Positions 1 through 7,600 of a stretch of 64,000 nt of DNA are shown one piece after another. The stretch's first letter is position 1. Each line of letters begins with the position of its first letter. Made by a program: the position numbers and the translations under genes. Below the pieces are notes generated by a model that saw nothing but the letters and a program-made list of their open reading frames with translations, was not told the origin of the DNA and ran no database searches. Origin of the DNA: Gluconacetobacter sacchari (GTDB taxonomy: Bacteria > Pseudomonadota > Alphaproteobacteria > Acetobacterales > Acetobacteraceae); NCBI RefSeq assembly GCF_014174255.1, contig NZ_JABEQJ010000026.1, positions 1 through 64,000 of the forward strand, in the 5' to 3' direction.

Positions 1-189
1 CAAAAGCCATCCGGCCTGCGCTACACTCTGTCTGCATCGGGTCTCTGGCCTCGCTCGCGGATTTTGCTTTTCCAACAAGAACTTTCGCCGATTTCAGAGC
101 CCGATGCACCTACTCGTGTGAGATTTCCGGGTTCAGGGCAGAGTGACTTCTCTGCTGACCACTCGACCAACAGATGTGGAGATAACGGA

Positions 190-280
190 CATATTCGCCG
201 CGTCTCATGCGGATATGGCATTGCAGCTTGCGGTGATTACGCGCCATATTCTCCGCATGGAGTGCAGAAAATATGGCGCG
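190..280. promoter_or_regulatory. Inverted repeats at the fic start
   Basis: A perfect 11-base inverted repeat, CGCGCCATATT at 240-250 and AATATGGCGCG at 270-280, straddles the ATG at 273. An imperfect dyad of related sequence (CATATTCGCCGC from 190, GCGGATATG at 209-217) lies just upstream. The arms are seen directly. A role as operator, perhaps for the winged-helix-like C-terminus of the encoded protein, or as an mRNA hairpin hiding the start codon, is inference. Confidence 0.55.
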
Positions 281-1385
281 ATACATTCATCAGCATGAAG
301 ACTGGCCGAATTTCCGGTGGGACAATGATGCCATCTCCCAAGAATTGGCCGCCGTGCGTCATCGGCAGGGACGCCTCCTGGGCCGTATGGAAAGTCTCGG
401 CTTCGATTTCAGGTCAGAAGCCGTGCTTCAGACCCTGACGGACGATGTCATCAAGTCGAGCGAGATCGAGGGTGAAAACCTTGATCGTGAGCAGGTAAGG
501 TCTTCCATTGCCCGGAGACTGGGTATGGATATTGGCGCGCTGGCATCGGTGGATCGGGATGTCGAAGGCGTCGTAGAGATGATGTTGGACGCAACCCGGT
601 ATTACGCTGAGCCTTTGACCGAAGAAAGGCTGTTCGCCTGGCATGCGGCTTTGTTTCCTACCGGGCGAAACGGCATGGCACGCATTCTGGTCGGAGAGTG
701 GCGTGATGACAGAACGGGCCCCATGCAGGTCGTGTCAGGTTCCGTCGGACGGGAGAAGGTTCATTATGAGGCGCCGATAGCCAGCAGGTTGCCCGCGGAG
801 ATGCAGGCCTTTCTCGACTGGTGCAATAGAACGCAGACGCTGGACCCCGTGCTGAAGGCAGCCATTGCTCATCTGTGGTTTGTCACCATTCATCCGTTCG
901 AGGACGGAAACGGGCGCATGGCCCGGGCCATCGGCGACCTTATGCTGGCGCGTTCGGAACAGACAGAGCAGCGTTTCTACAGCCTGTCGGCCCAGATCCG
1001 TCAGGAACGGAAGGATTACTACGCCATCCTTGAGGTCACCCAGAAGGGAGATATAGACATTACGCCTTGGCTGCACTGGTTTCTGGGCGCTCTGGATCGC
1101 GCTTTTGACCGTGCTGAACTGGTCTTAGGAAAAGTCATCCAGAAGGCTAGGTTTTGGGACAATCTGGCCGGTCAATCGATCAATGATCGGCAGCGTCTCA
1201 TGCTTAACCGTCTGCTCGACGGGTTTGAAGGTAAGCTGACCTCATCCAAATGGGCAAAGCTTGCAAAGACGTCCCCGGATACCGCCCTGCGAGATATTAA
1301 TGATCTCGTATCACGCGATATTCTGGTTCGGGAGGCTGCGGGAGGAAGAAGCACCAGCTACAGGCTGGTTTTCCCTGAGGTGTGA
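273..1385 (+). CDS. Fic family protein (AMP-transferase fold) with DUF4172-like N-terminus
   Basis: Fic proteins usually transfer AMP from ATP to a target hydroxyl. The catalytic motif HPFEDGNGR lies at residues 207-215 with His207. An inhibitory-helix motif of the S-x-x-x-E-G type is visible at residues 62-67 (S62, E66, G67), placing the inhibitor N-terminal to the Fic core, as in self-inhibited class II proteins. Residues 1-45 resemble DUF4172, and the last 70 residues look like a winged helix, suggesting DNA binding. No toxin or antitoxin partner adjoins it. The ATG at 273 lies inside an inverted repeat. The target is unknown. Confidence 0.9.
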   Translation: MARYIHQHEDWPNFRWDNDAISQELAAVRHRQGRLLGRMESLGFDFRSEAVLQTLTDDVIKSSEIEGENLDREQVRSSIARRLGMDIGALASVDRDVEGVVEMMLDATRYYAEPLTEERLFAWHAALFPTGRNGMARILVGEWRDDRTGPMQVVSGSVGREKVHYEAPIASRLPAEMQAFLDWCNRTQTLDPVLKAAIAHLWFVTIHPFEDGNGRMARAIGDLMLARSEQTEQRFYSLSAQIRQERKDYYAILEVTQKGDIDITPWLHWFLGALDRAFDRAELVLGKVIQKARFWDNLAGQSINDRQRLMLNRLLDGFEGKLTSSKWAKLAKTSPDTALRDINDLVSRDILVREAAGGRSTSYRLVFPEV

Positions 1386-1554
1386 ACCGAAGATCCGCAC
1401 TGGTGCCTTCCTGATCGCGGGAAAGGACATCCATCGTCTCTGTCACAATAAGAGACCGGCCGTGTGGCAGGGGCCGTCCGGGTCTTTCGGAGTAAGGGCG
1501 GTCAAGGACCAAACGAAAGTGAAGAAAAAAGCTTCAAATGTTTCAGTCGCTTAA

Positions 1555-3345
1555 CTATGCTGCCAATCGTTCAACGAACCCGCTGACAAGCAGCAGTTTT
1601 CTTTGGTTGCGTGCCCCCGCAACCAACGACGCTTGCGAATGACCATTCGCCACATTTCGCCGGGATCGTAGTGTGCGGTTCCCCGCAACCACTGATACCG
1701 ACACTCCCGTGAGCACTGCTCCGGGAGTGTTTCTTTTTTCAGCCTTTCCAATGGCTTGTCGCTCGATCCAGGTCAGGATCGTCCCCAGTTCTCCATACAG
1801 CATCGCGTCGATCTCGCCCCGGTTTGGACCAGGAGTGAGCACGACCTTCTCGATCAGAGCCCGCAGCGCTTCTGCGGCTTCCAGTCGTTCCTCGGGGCGG
1901 TTGAGAGCGTCGGTCAGGCGGCCGACCTTGCAGGCGTAGATCGCTGAGGCACTCGGCAGCAGGTCCGGCACTTCATCGGGAACGTCGGAGAGTAGGGATG
2001 CCAGTTCGGCTTTGCGGGCTTCGAGCGCGTCCATCTCCGCCTTCATGCTGGGATGGAACATGCCTTCCTTGATGGCCTCGATGATGCCCCGGATCTGCTT
2101 CTCGACCTTCACCTGTTCGATCTGCCAGACATCGGCATTGGAGCGGCGCTCGCGATTGAGGCGGTTGGTCTCCTCGGCATAGGCGCGCATGGCCTCGGCG
2201 GCGATCTCCGGTGCCATCATCCGGTCCTTGAGACCGGAGAGCACGCGGCGCTCCAGGTCGGGACGGGGGATCGTCCGACTGTTGGTGCAGGAGCCGTTGG
2301 TGACGTGGGACGAGCAGGCGAAACGGTCGGAGCCGCGCAGCGTGTAAGGGCCACCGCACAGGCCGCAGAACAGTAGGCCAGATAGCAGGGATTTCGGGCG
2401 ACGGGTGCCGTTGAGACGGTTGCGCTTGTGGTGCGCTCGCACGGCCTCGGTGACATTGACGTATTTCTCAGCGATGACGCTCTGGCGGGCCTTTGTCGCC
2501 TGCCAGAGTGCGTCATCGACGATCCGCAGGTCGGGCACGTCTGTCACCACCCATTCGGATTCCGGGTTCAGGCGTGAGACGCGCTTGCCGGTGGACGGGT
2601 CTTTGACATAGCGCTGACGGTTCCAGACCAGCCGGCCAATGTATAATTCGTTGTTGATGATGCCGGTGCCGCGCTTCACATGGCCCCGGATGGTGGTGTC
2701 GCTCCACAGCTTGCCCTCGGGACCGCCGATGCCCTGATCGTTCAAAGTTTTGGCGATGGCGCGTGGCCCAACGCCGGCGGCGAAGTCGCGGAAAATGCGG
2801 CGGATGATCTCCGCCTGGTGCGCGTCGATCTCGCGGTCACCCCGGATATGTTCGCCTTGGGCGTCGAACTGTCGGACGACGCGATAGCCGTAGCACAGTC
2901 CGCCACCGGATTTGCCGTCCTCAACCCGGCCGCGCAGGCCGCGATGGGTCTTGGCGGCGAGGTCTTTCAGGAACAGGGCGTTCATGGTGCCCTTGAGGCC
3001 GACATGCAGTTCGCTGATCTCGCCTTCGGCCAGAGTGACGATCGGCACGCCGGCGAATTTGAGATGCTTGAACAGGGTGGCGACGTCAGCCTGGTCGCGC
3101 GAGACGCGATCCAGCGCCTCGGCCAGCACAATGTCGAACCGTCCGGCCTGGGCATCCTGCAACAGGGTCTGGATACCGGGACGCAGGATCATGCTGGCGC
3201 CCGAGATGCCCGCGTCCTTGTAGGCGCCGACCACCTTCCATTTTTCCCGCTTTGCGTGTTCGCGGCAGATGCGGAACTGGTCCTCGATCGAGGCGTCGCG
3301 CTGGTTGTCGGACGAGTAGCGGGCATACAGGGCGACGCGGGTCAT
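1555..3345 (-). CDS. Large serine recombinase
   Basis: Site-specific integrase or excisionase of the resolvase/invertase superfamily, 596 aa. The N-terminal catalytic domain opens with an ALYARYSS motif carrying the nucleophilic serine. A recombinase domain follows (about residues 160-290), then a zinc ribbon with Cys pairs (CGLCG, then a CSS...C pattern near residues 325-350) and a coiled-coil stretch. The last 45 codons read antisense through two initiator-tRNA-like segments, so the gene end overlaps its probable attachment site. The start is 14 bases after the higA stop and has an AAGGA ribosome site, so it is probably cotranscribed with higBA. Length is normal for the family. Confidence 0.93.
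   Translation of the reverse strand: MTRVALYARYSSDNQRDASIEDQFRICREHAKREKWKVVGAYKDAGISGASMILRPGIQTLLQDAQAGRFDIVLAEALDRVSRDQADVATLFKHLKFAGVPIVTLAEGEISELHVGLKGTMNALFLKDLAAKTHRGLRGRVEDGKSGGGLCYGYRVVRQFDAQGEHIRGDREIDAHQAEIIRRIFRDFAAGVGPRAIAKTLNDQGIGGPEGKLWSDTTIRGHVKRGTGIINNELYIGRLVWNRQRYVKDPSTGKRVSRLNPESEWVVTDVPDLRIVDDALWQATKARQSVIAEKYVNVTEAVRAHHKRNRLNGTRRPKSLLSGLLFCGLCGGPYTLRGSDRFACSSHVTNGSCTNSRTIPRPDLERRVLSGLKDRMMAPEIAAEAMRAYAEETNRLNRERRSNADVWQIEQVKVEKQIRGIIEAIKEGMFHPSMKAEMDALEARKAELASLLSDVPDEVPDLLPSASAIYACKVGRLTDALNRPEERLEAAEALRALIEKVVLTPGPNRGEIDAMLYGELGTILTWIERQAIGKAEKRNTPGAVLTGVSVSVVAGNRTLRSRRNVANGHSQASLVAGARNQRKLLLVSGFVERLAA
1604..1691 (+). repeat. tRNA-fMet 3'-end-like attachment remnants
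   Basis: TGCCCCCGCAACCA at 1612-1625 equals the 3' acceptor end plus CCA of alphaproteobacterial initiator tRNA as I know it. A shorter copy ends at 1691; both share CCCCGCAACCA (1615-1625 and 1681-1691). The first copy is also the right arm of a hairpin, TGGTTGCG (1604-1611) with CGCAACCA (1618-1625). No tRNA body precedes either copy. Best read as partial attachment sites left by one or two integrations; this is inference. Confidence 0.6.
1701..1739 (+). terminator. Rho-independent terminator, + strand
   Basis: Perfect 8-bp stem ACACTCCC (1701-1708) and GGGAGTGT (1723-1730), followed at once by TTCTTTTTT. It lies antisense inside the recombinase gene, just after the tRNA-fMet-like tails. 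It is plausibly the original tRNA terminator captured with the attachment site. Confidence 0.6.
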
Positions 3346-3359
3346 GGGGATGGTCCTTA

Positions 3360-3740
3360 TCAGGCGACCTTGTCCATCCGGCTGGGCCGGATCAGCACCT
3401 CGGCCGAGATGCCGAGGCCGTCATGCAACTGGCGGATCATGTCGATCGACAGGCCGCGTTTGCGGTTCAGCACATCGGCCACCCGGTTACGCGGGCCGAT
3501 CATCGGCTCCAGATCCTTGCGGGTGAGGCCCTGCTGTTCCATGCGGAAGCGGATCGCCTCGACCGGATCAGGTGGGTCGATCGGATGGTGCTTGGCCTCA
3601 TAGACGTCGATCAGGGTTGCCAGCACGTCGAGGCGGTCGCCATCCGGCGTGCCGGTCTTCGCACCCCACAGGCGCCCGACCTCTTCCAGCGCTGCGTCAT
3701 AATCCGCCTCGTTGCGGATGGGCTTTAGATCAGCCGTCAT
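3360..3740 (-). CDS. higA: HigA-like antitoxin, XRE-type HTH
   Basis: Antitoxin of a HigBA type II toxin-antitoxin pair, 126 aa. The N-terminus (NEADYDAALEEVGRLW) matches the HigA family with an N-terminal extension. The C-terminal half is a Cro/cI-like helix-turn-helix (MEQQGLTRKDLEPMIG, then ADVLNRKRGLS). It overlaps the end of the upstream toxin gene by 11 bases, giving the toxin-first order usual for hig loci. It probably represses its own promoter through the palindrome at 4074-4086. Confidence 0.88.
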   Translation of the reverse strand: MTADLKPIRNEADYDAALEEVGRLWGAKTGTPDGDRLDVLATLIDVYEAKHHPIDPPDPVEAIRFRMEQQGLTRKDLEPMIGPRNRVADVLNRKRGLSIDMIRQLHDGLGISAEVLIRPSRMDKVA

Positions 3741-4053
3741 GTTCCACCTCCGTCACGTCGATCCTGTCATACGCCTTATGCGTGCCGATCCATTTGATCC
3801 AGACGATGCTTTTCTCGAAATCGACCGCCACGACCAGGCGATAGGCGTTGCCCTTGATGTTGAAGACGATCCGCTCGGCGCTGACGATGCTGGCCGTGGC
3901 GTATAGCCGCTTCACATCGGCGGTGCTCGTCCAGCCAGCCCTGCCGACTTCGGCGAACCACGCGTCCAGCGCCGCCTTGACGGCCGGCTGGTCCTTCTGA
4001 CCCGCCAGACTGTCGACGAACTCTCTCAGCGTGCGTCGGGCGATGATCCTCAT
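3730..4053 (-). CDS. higB: HigB-like toxin
   Basis: Toxin of the HigBA module, 107 aa, of the HigB family with a RelE-like fold. Such toxins are mRNA interferases that cleave translated mRNA at the ribosome. Family features seen include the N-terminal MRIIARRTL, the central RIVFNIKGNAYRLVVAVDF strand block and the C-terminal KWIGTHKAYDRID motif. It is the first gene of an operon with higA and probably the recombinase. The palindrome and promoter lie just upstream. Confidence 0.88.
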   Translation of the reverse strand: MRIIARRTLREFVDSLAGQKDQPAVKAALDAWFAEVGRAGWTSTADVKRLYATASIVSAERIVFNIKGNAYRLVVAVDFEKSIVWIKWIGTHKAYDRIDVTEVEHDG

Positions 4054-4061
4054 TGACTGGC

Positions 4062-4090
4062 CTTATATCACGGGACCATAATGGTCACAA
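4062..4090 (-). promoter_or_regulatory. higBA promoter with embedded operator
   Basis: Read leftward, TTGTGA (4085-4090) and TATAAG (4062-4067) make a -35/-10 pair with a 17-base spacer. The perfect palindrome GACCATAATGGTC (4074-4086) sits between and overlaps the -35, ending 21 bases from the higB start. A HigA dimer bound there would block RNA polymerase. Bases are seen; binding is inferred. Confidence 0.65.
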
Positions 4091-4153
4091 GAAAAATGCA
4101 CGTCACCCTGGCGAGGGATCTCTCACCGGGGGAATACAGCCGGGCAGGGAAGG

Positions 4154-4384
4154 TTATCGCATGTGACCGGATCGGTTCTGCCGGGCCTGTTTCCTTTCCA
4201 AGGCACGTGCGCGCTCGAACTGTTCGCGTGCCATCTGACGGCCGATCAGGCGGGCGATGGACAGAATGGCTTCGTTGGACGGGCGGAACGCCTCTTCGGC
4301 TGTTTCCGCCTCACTGGCGGGGCCGAACACCTCGATCCTGATCCTGTCGGGTTTGCGTGCCATTCTGTCCATCTTCCCGGTCAT
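4154..4384 (-). CDS. Small hypothetical protein of integrative elements
   Basis: A 76-aa protein with no recognised domain. The C-terminal half is helical and basic (SIARLIGRQMAREQFERAR). From memory, similar small proteins with an ARLIGRQMARE-like motif occur beside serine recombinases in alphaproteobacterial elements. Starts at Met1, Met5 or Met8 are possible (MARKPDRIRIEVFG favours the third). It shares strand with higBA and the recombinase but is about 100 bases upstream of higB, so it is probably a separate unit. Function unknown. Confidence 0.55.
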   Translation of the reverse strand: MTGKMDRMARKPDRIRIEVFGPASEAETAEEAFRPSNEAILSIARLIGRQMAREQFERARALERKQARQNRSGHMR

Positions 4385-4491
4385 GGGGCGACAGGAACGA
4401 TGAAGGACAGGACAAGGGGATTTGAGAAGACCATGCGCCGGTCCATGCGGTAATCGGCGGTGATCGCGCAGAAAAGGGAGGCTTATCGGCT

Positions 4492-5169
4492 GTGGAAAAA
4501 ATGATCATTCTCCTGGCGATCGGATATGCCATTGGATTCTATATTCGAGATCGTCGTGCGAAAGAGGCTCTTGTGCAGTCCGAACGCCAGGCTGCGGGTC
4601 AGATCGAGACGCTTCGTCGACAGATCGCCACGCTCAACAAACAGGCTGCCGATAAGCAGCAGGAAGACGAGCGGCGCCGGCAATATCGGCAGGAGAATGA
4701 CCTGTCCGATCCGCAGAACCAGTTACGCTTTGTTGGTGAATGCAGCCTGAAGGCGGTTCCACCCGTCAATCGGGAAGCCGTGCGCGTGCTCTATGCGATC
4801 GACGAGTGGATCAAAAATATGCAGCCCGACTGGCGTTTCGCCTTCGAGGTTGCGATGGGTGGCTTCATTAAAACGCCTTATGCCTCGGATGATCCGCGTC
4901 AGAAGCGGGCCTTTAATTCTTACAGCGGCAAGCGCGTTGATTTCCTTCTGATCAATCGCCGTGGGCAACCAGTATTGGTGGTCGAGTATAATGGTTCGGG
5001 CCACGACCTGTCCGGCGATGCAGACGCTCGTATGGAGGTCAAGCGTCTGGCTTTGCAGAAGGCGGCTATCCCGCTGCTCGAGATTCCCGAGAGAATGGAC
5101 AAGCTCGATATCTTCGCTGCACTTTCGGAGAAAGTTGGAGTGCTGGAAACAGAAAAAAGAACAGGCTAA
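4492..5169 (+). CDS. Membrane-anchored DUF2726 protein
   Basis: 225 aa. A single N-terminal membrane helix (IILLAIGYAIGFYI) is followed by a charged, Gln-rich coiled coil to about residue 70, then a DUF2726 domain (about residues 85-205). That domain has a nuclease-like core: VDFLLINRRGQPVLVVEYNG, with Asp and Glu as in PD-(D/E)xK folds, then GHDL and an AIPLLEIP strand. The GTG at 4492 is chosen because AAGGGAGG (4474-4481) is 10 bases upstream; the ATG at 4501 would be 19 away. Function is unknown; a nucleic-acid role is family-based speculation. It is probably cargo of the neighbouring element. Confidence 0.75.
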   Translation: MEKMIILLAIGYAIGFYIRDRRAKEALVQSERQAAGQIETLRRQIATLNKQAADKQQEDERRRQYRQENDLSDPQNQLRFVGECSLKAVPPVNREAVRVLYAIDEWIKNMQPDWRFAFEVAMGGFIKTPYASDDPRQKRAFNSYSGKRVDFLLINRRGQPVLVVEYNGSGHDLSGDADARMEVKRLALQKAAIPLLEIPERMDKLDIFAALSEKVGVLETEKRTG

Positions 5170-5303
5170 TGGCTCCGCCCTCGCGCCGGCAAGGGTTCGC
5201 GTCAGCGCGCTGACGCCGCCCGAGGGGGTGTCCCCGATCTTCCTGCGCTGCGCTCCGTGCAGATCTGGCGATACCTTGCTCCTTCGCCGGGAAACTGATA
5301 AAA

Positions 5304-5322
5304 GATAATAAGAATCACTTGC
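5304..5322 (+). promoter_or_regulatory. Fur-box-like site before fecI
   Basis: GATAATAAGAATCACTTGC matches the classical 19-base Fur consensus (GATAATGATAATCATTATC) at 14 positions. It ends 29 bases before the sigma factor start, where iron-loaded repressor would block fecI transcription. The match is seen; binding is inferred, and alphaproteobacteria can use other iron regulators. Confidence 0.55.
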
Positions 5323-5351
5323 ATTTCGTAGGGCTGTAAAAAGCTGTCTCC

Positions 5352-5897
5352 ATGGCATCAGACTGCGCGCGAGAGGTGGAACCATTGGAAAAGGCAGGCT
5401 CGGTCGCGTCTCTTTACGCTGCCCATCAGCGCGCATTGCTCCACTACGCGGGACGGCTGGTCAGGGACCGTTCGACGGCCGAAGACATTGTGCAGGAGGC
5501 CTGGTTACGCTTTGCCCATGCGGCCGTTGACGCGCGACCGATCGATCCGATGCGTTATCTCTATCGCATCATCCGGAACCTATCGATCGATAATGGCCGC
5601 CACGCGGCGCGTGAACAGGAGCTGTTCGAACCGGAATCGTACGGGGAATGGTCTGCTGCCGCGACAGACGGCGCGGTCGCCACCGAACGGCTTGTCGGCG
5701 ACCGTGCGGCGCTCGACATCGTGAAAACGGTGATGGACGCCATGCCCGAGCGCATGAGGATCGCCTTCGAGATGCATCGTCTCGGCGGCTGCAAACTGCG
5801 CGAGATCGCCACAACCCTCGGTATTTCATTGCCAATGGCGCATGTGCTGGTGTCCGAGGCTGTCGCGCGTTGCCGCGAGCAGGTCGAGTGGCCATAA
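5352..5897 (+). CDS. fecI: FecI-type ECF sigma factor
   Basis: 181-aa extracytoplasmic-function sigma factor that should direct transcription of the TonB receptor genes downstream. Region 2 is clear (LYAAHQRALLHYAGRLVRDR, then AEDIVQEAWLRF), as is the region 4 helix-turn-helix near the C-terminus (GCKLREIATTLGISLPMAHV). A Fur-box-like site lies just upstream and fecR follows, the standard fecI-fecR-fecA arrangement of cell-surface signalling. The ATG at 5352 has a weak ribosome site; a start a few codons later would not affect the sigma domains. Confidence 0.9.
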   Translation: MASDCAREVEPLEKAGSVASLYAAHQRALLHYAGRLVRDRSTAEDIVQEAWLRFAHAAVDARPIDPMRYLYRIIRNLSIDNGRHAAREQELFEPESYGEWSAAATDGAVATERLVGDRAALDIVKTVMDAMPERMRIAFEMHRLGGCKLREIATTLGISLPMAHVLVSEAVARCREQVEWP

Positions 5898-6011
5898 CAA
5901 AACATGCCACATCGTTAGAAAAAGCAGGACGTTTTCTGTCTAAGATCATAGAGCGGATGCGGATAGCCATCTTATGCCACGCATTCCATACCGATTTTCT
6001 GAAGGATTATA

Positions 6012-7007
6012 ATGGCGACGCCACCTGACCCAGGCAGTCAGCGTTCTTGCAGGGAGGCGACGGACTGGCTGATCCTGCTTCAGGAAGAGCCTGACGATCC
6101 GGAGATCGCCGCCCGGTTCGCGGCATGGCGTGCCGCGTCGCCTGCCAATGAAGACGCCTGGCAACATACCCGGAAGGCTATGGACATCGTGGCGCGACTT
6201 CCCGCCAGCAACGCCGGCGACTGGAAGGCGGGGGTCCGGTCGGACGGGACGCCTGCTGCCGTGCCCCCCGGCCACAGTCCGCGACGACACGTCATGTCAC
6301 GCCGCCGGGCAGTGCTGGCCGTGCCGGCGCTTGCCGCGTGCGTGGCGCTTCTTCCATTTCTCCCTGAGCTGTCTCTGCGTATGCGTGCCGATGCCCGGAC
6401 CGGCACGGCCGAACGGGTGACACTGGCGCTCCCGGACGGTGGTTCCGTCACTCTGGCCCCGGCAAGCGCCATTGCATTCGGGCACGGCAGCGACAGGCAT
6501 CACGTCACGCTTCTGGCCGGCGAAGCGTTATTCTCCGTTACGCACGATGAGCGTCATCCCTTCACGGTAACTGCCGGTTCTTTCGAGGTCAGGGATATCG
6601 GAACCCTGTTTGATGTCCGTCGCGCCGGTGAAGGCGTCGCCGTTTCCGTCAAAACCGGCCTTGTCCGCGTGCGCGGCGGCGCATTGCCGGATGGCGGGCA
6701 GGAACTCGGAGCAGGCCAGATGCTCGCCGCCGACAGAACCGCGTTTCACGCCGACACCCGCGCGCCCGACCAGATCGCCGCCTGGGCTGATGGTCTGCTG
6801 ATGGCGAACGACCAGCCGCTTGGCGAGGTGGTGGACAGGTTGCGGCCCTGGCTTCCCGGCAAAGTCGTCGTCTCTCCCCGGCTCGCGGACCAGCGTATTT
6901 CGGGGGTCTACAGTCTTGCTGACCCACAGGCCGCACTCGACGCCATCGCCCACGCCCGGCAGGCGCGTGTCCGTCGGGTAGGCTCCTGGGTTGCGGCAGT
7001 CTGGTAA
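6012..7007 (+). CDS. fecR: FecR-type anti-sigma/sigma regulator
   Basis: 331-aa inner-membrane regulator relaying occupancy of an outer-membrane receptor to FecI. Residues 10-60 form the DUF4880 N-terminal domain (ATDWLILLQE, then FAAWRAASPANEDAW). One membrane helix follows near residues 97-115 (AVLAVPALAACVALLPFLP). The periplasmic FecR domain begins at ERVTLALPDGGSVTLAPAS, and an STN-like segment near the C-terminus (ISGVYSLADPQAALDAIA) should contact the receptor. It follows fecI by 114 bases. Confidence 0.9.
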   Translation: MATPPDPGSQRSCREATDWLILLQEEPDDPEIAARFAAWRAASPANEDAWQHTRKAMDIVARLPASNAGDWKAGVRSDGTPAAVPPGHSPRRHVMSRRRAVLAVPALAACVALLPFLPELSLRMRADARTGTAERVTLALPDGGSVTLAPASAIAFGHGSDRHHVTLLAGEALFSVTHDERHPFTVTAGSFEVRDIGTLFDVRRAGEGVAVSVKTGLVRVRGGALPDGGQELGAGQMLAADRTAFHADTRAPDQIAAWADGLLMANDQPLGEVVDRLRPWLPGKVVVSPRLADQRISGVYSLADPQAALDAIAHARQARVRRVGSWVAAVW

Positions 7008-7600
7008 GCCAGGCGCCTCGCGGCTTACCCGGAAGCGGGGAGGGAGGGCCGGACAGTCATCGGCAACCGCAGGCGGTAAAGCCTTTCCCCACGTCCTGAT
7101 GCCCGCGTTCCTCACCGCCCTCGGCATGACGCGAAACACGCGTTACCGCCGGTTCCCGAAATCTCGCTGCCCCTTTGTCTTCAAAGCAAAAAATTTCGGT
7201 CAGAGTTTGTCGCATAAACCTGCGGCGTCTCACAGCGTCCCGTCGTCTCGCAAAAAAAATCAGCCGCTGACCGGTTTTTATTAGAAAAAATTTCCCGCCG
7301 CCGTCTTCCCAGATGAGAGACTTGCAAATGTAAGGCAATCTTAACTGACGCCCGGACCACTCCCCGGTTCGCGCCGCGCATGACGGAGAGAAAGACAAGG
7401 CGATGCCACCCACGACTGACCAGAAACAGCCCGGCCGGAAATGGTGCGTAATGGCAGCCGGCGACGCCGCCTCCCGAATGTTGCATGTCCGACCGCGAAC
7501 CTTGCACCTGGGCCTCGCGCATCTTGCACATCCCAGCTCGTCGAATCCGGCATGGGATGGCCCCCCGGATCTTGCATCCTCGAGGCCTCCTGAATCTGGT
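7008..7600 (+). promoter_or_regulatory. Leader between fecR and receptor, with direct repeats
   Basis: No convincing gene in 593 bases. Four copies of an 11-mer, CG[A/C/G]A[T/C][G/C]TTGCA, lie at 7475-7485, 7496-7506, 7518-7528 and 7566-7576, with periods of 21, 22 and 48 bases (about two, two and four to five helical turns). This suggests phased binding of a regulator to one DNA face. An A/T-rich stretch at 7255-7300 may hold the promoter. An in-frame ATG at 7403 could extend the receptor, but the encoded sequence is not signal-peptide-like. Confidence 0.5.

Noticed and set aside
64-438. 124-codon frame at the left edge
   Set aside because: No recognisable family; it overlaps the fic start in another frame and has no ribosome site. 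The first 270 bases show no supportable gene.
1612-1691. tRNA-fMet gene
   Set aside because: Only the last 11-14 bases of the acceptor end match; no D-, anticodon- or T-arm is present upstream.
2680-3603. 307-codon + strand frame
   Set aside because: Antisense shadow of the recombinase and higA, both with clear family motifs.
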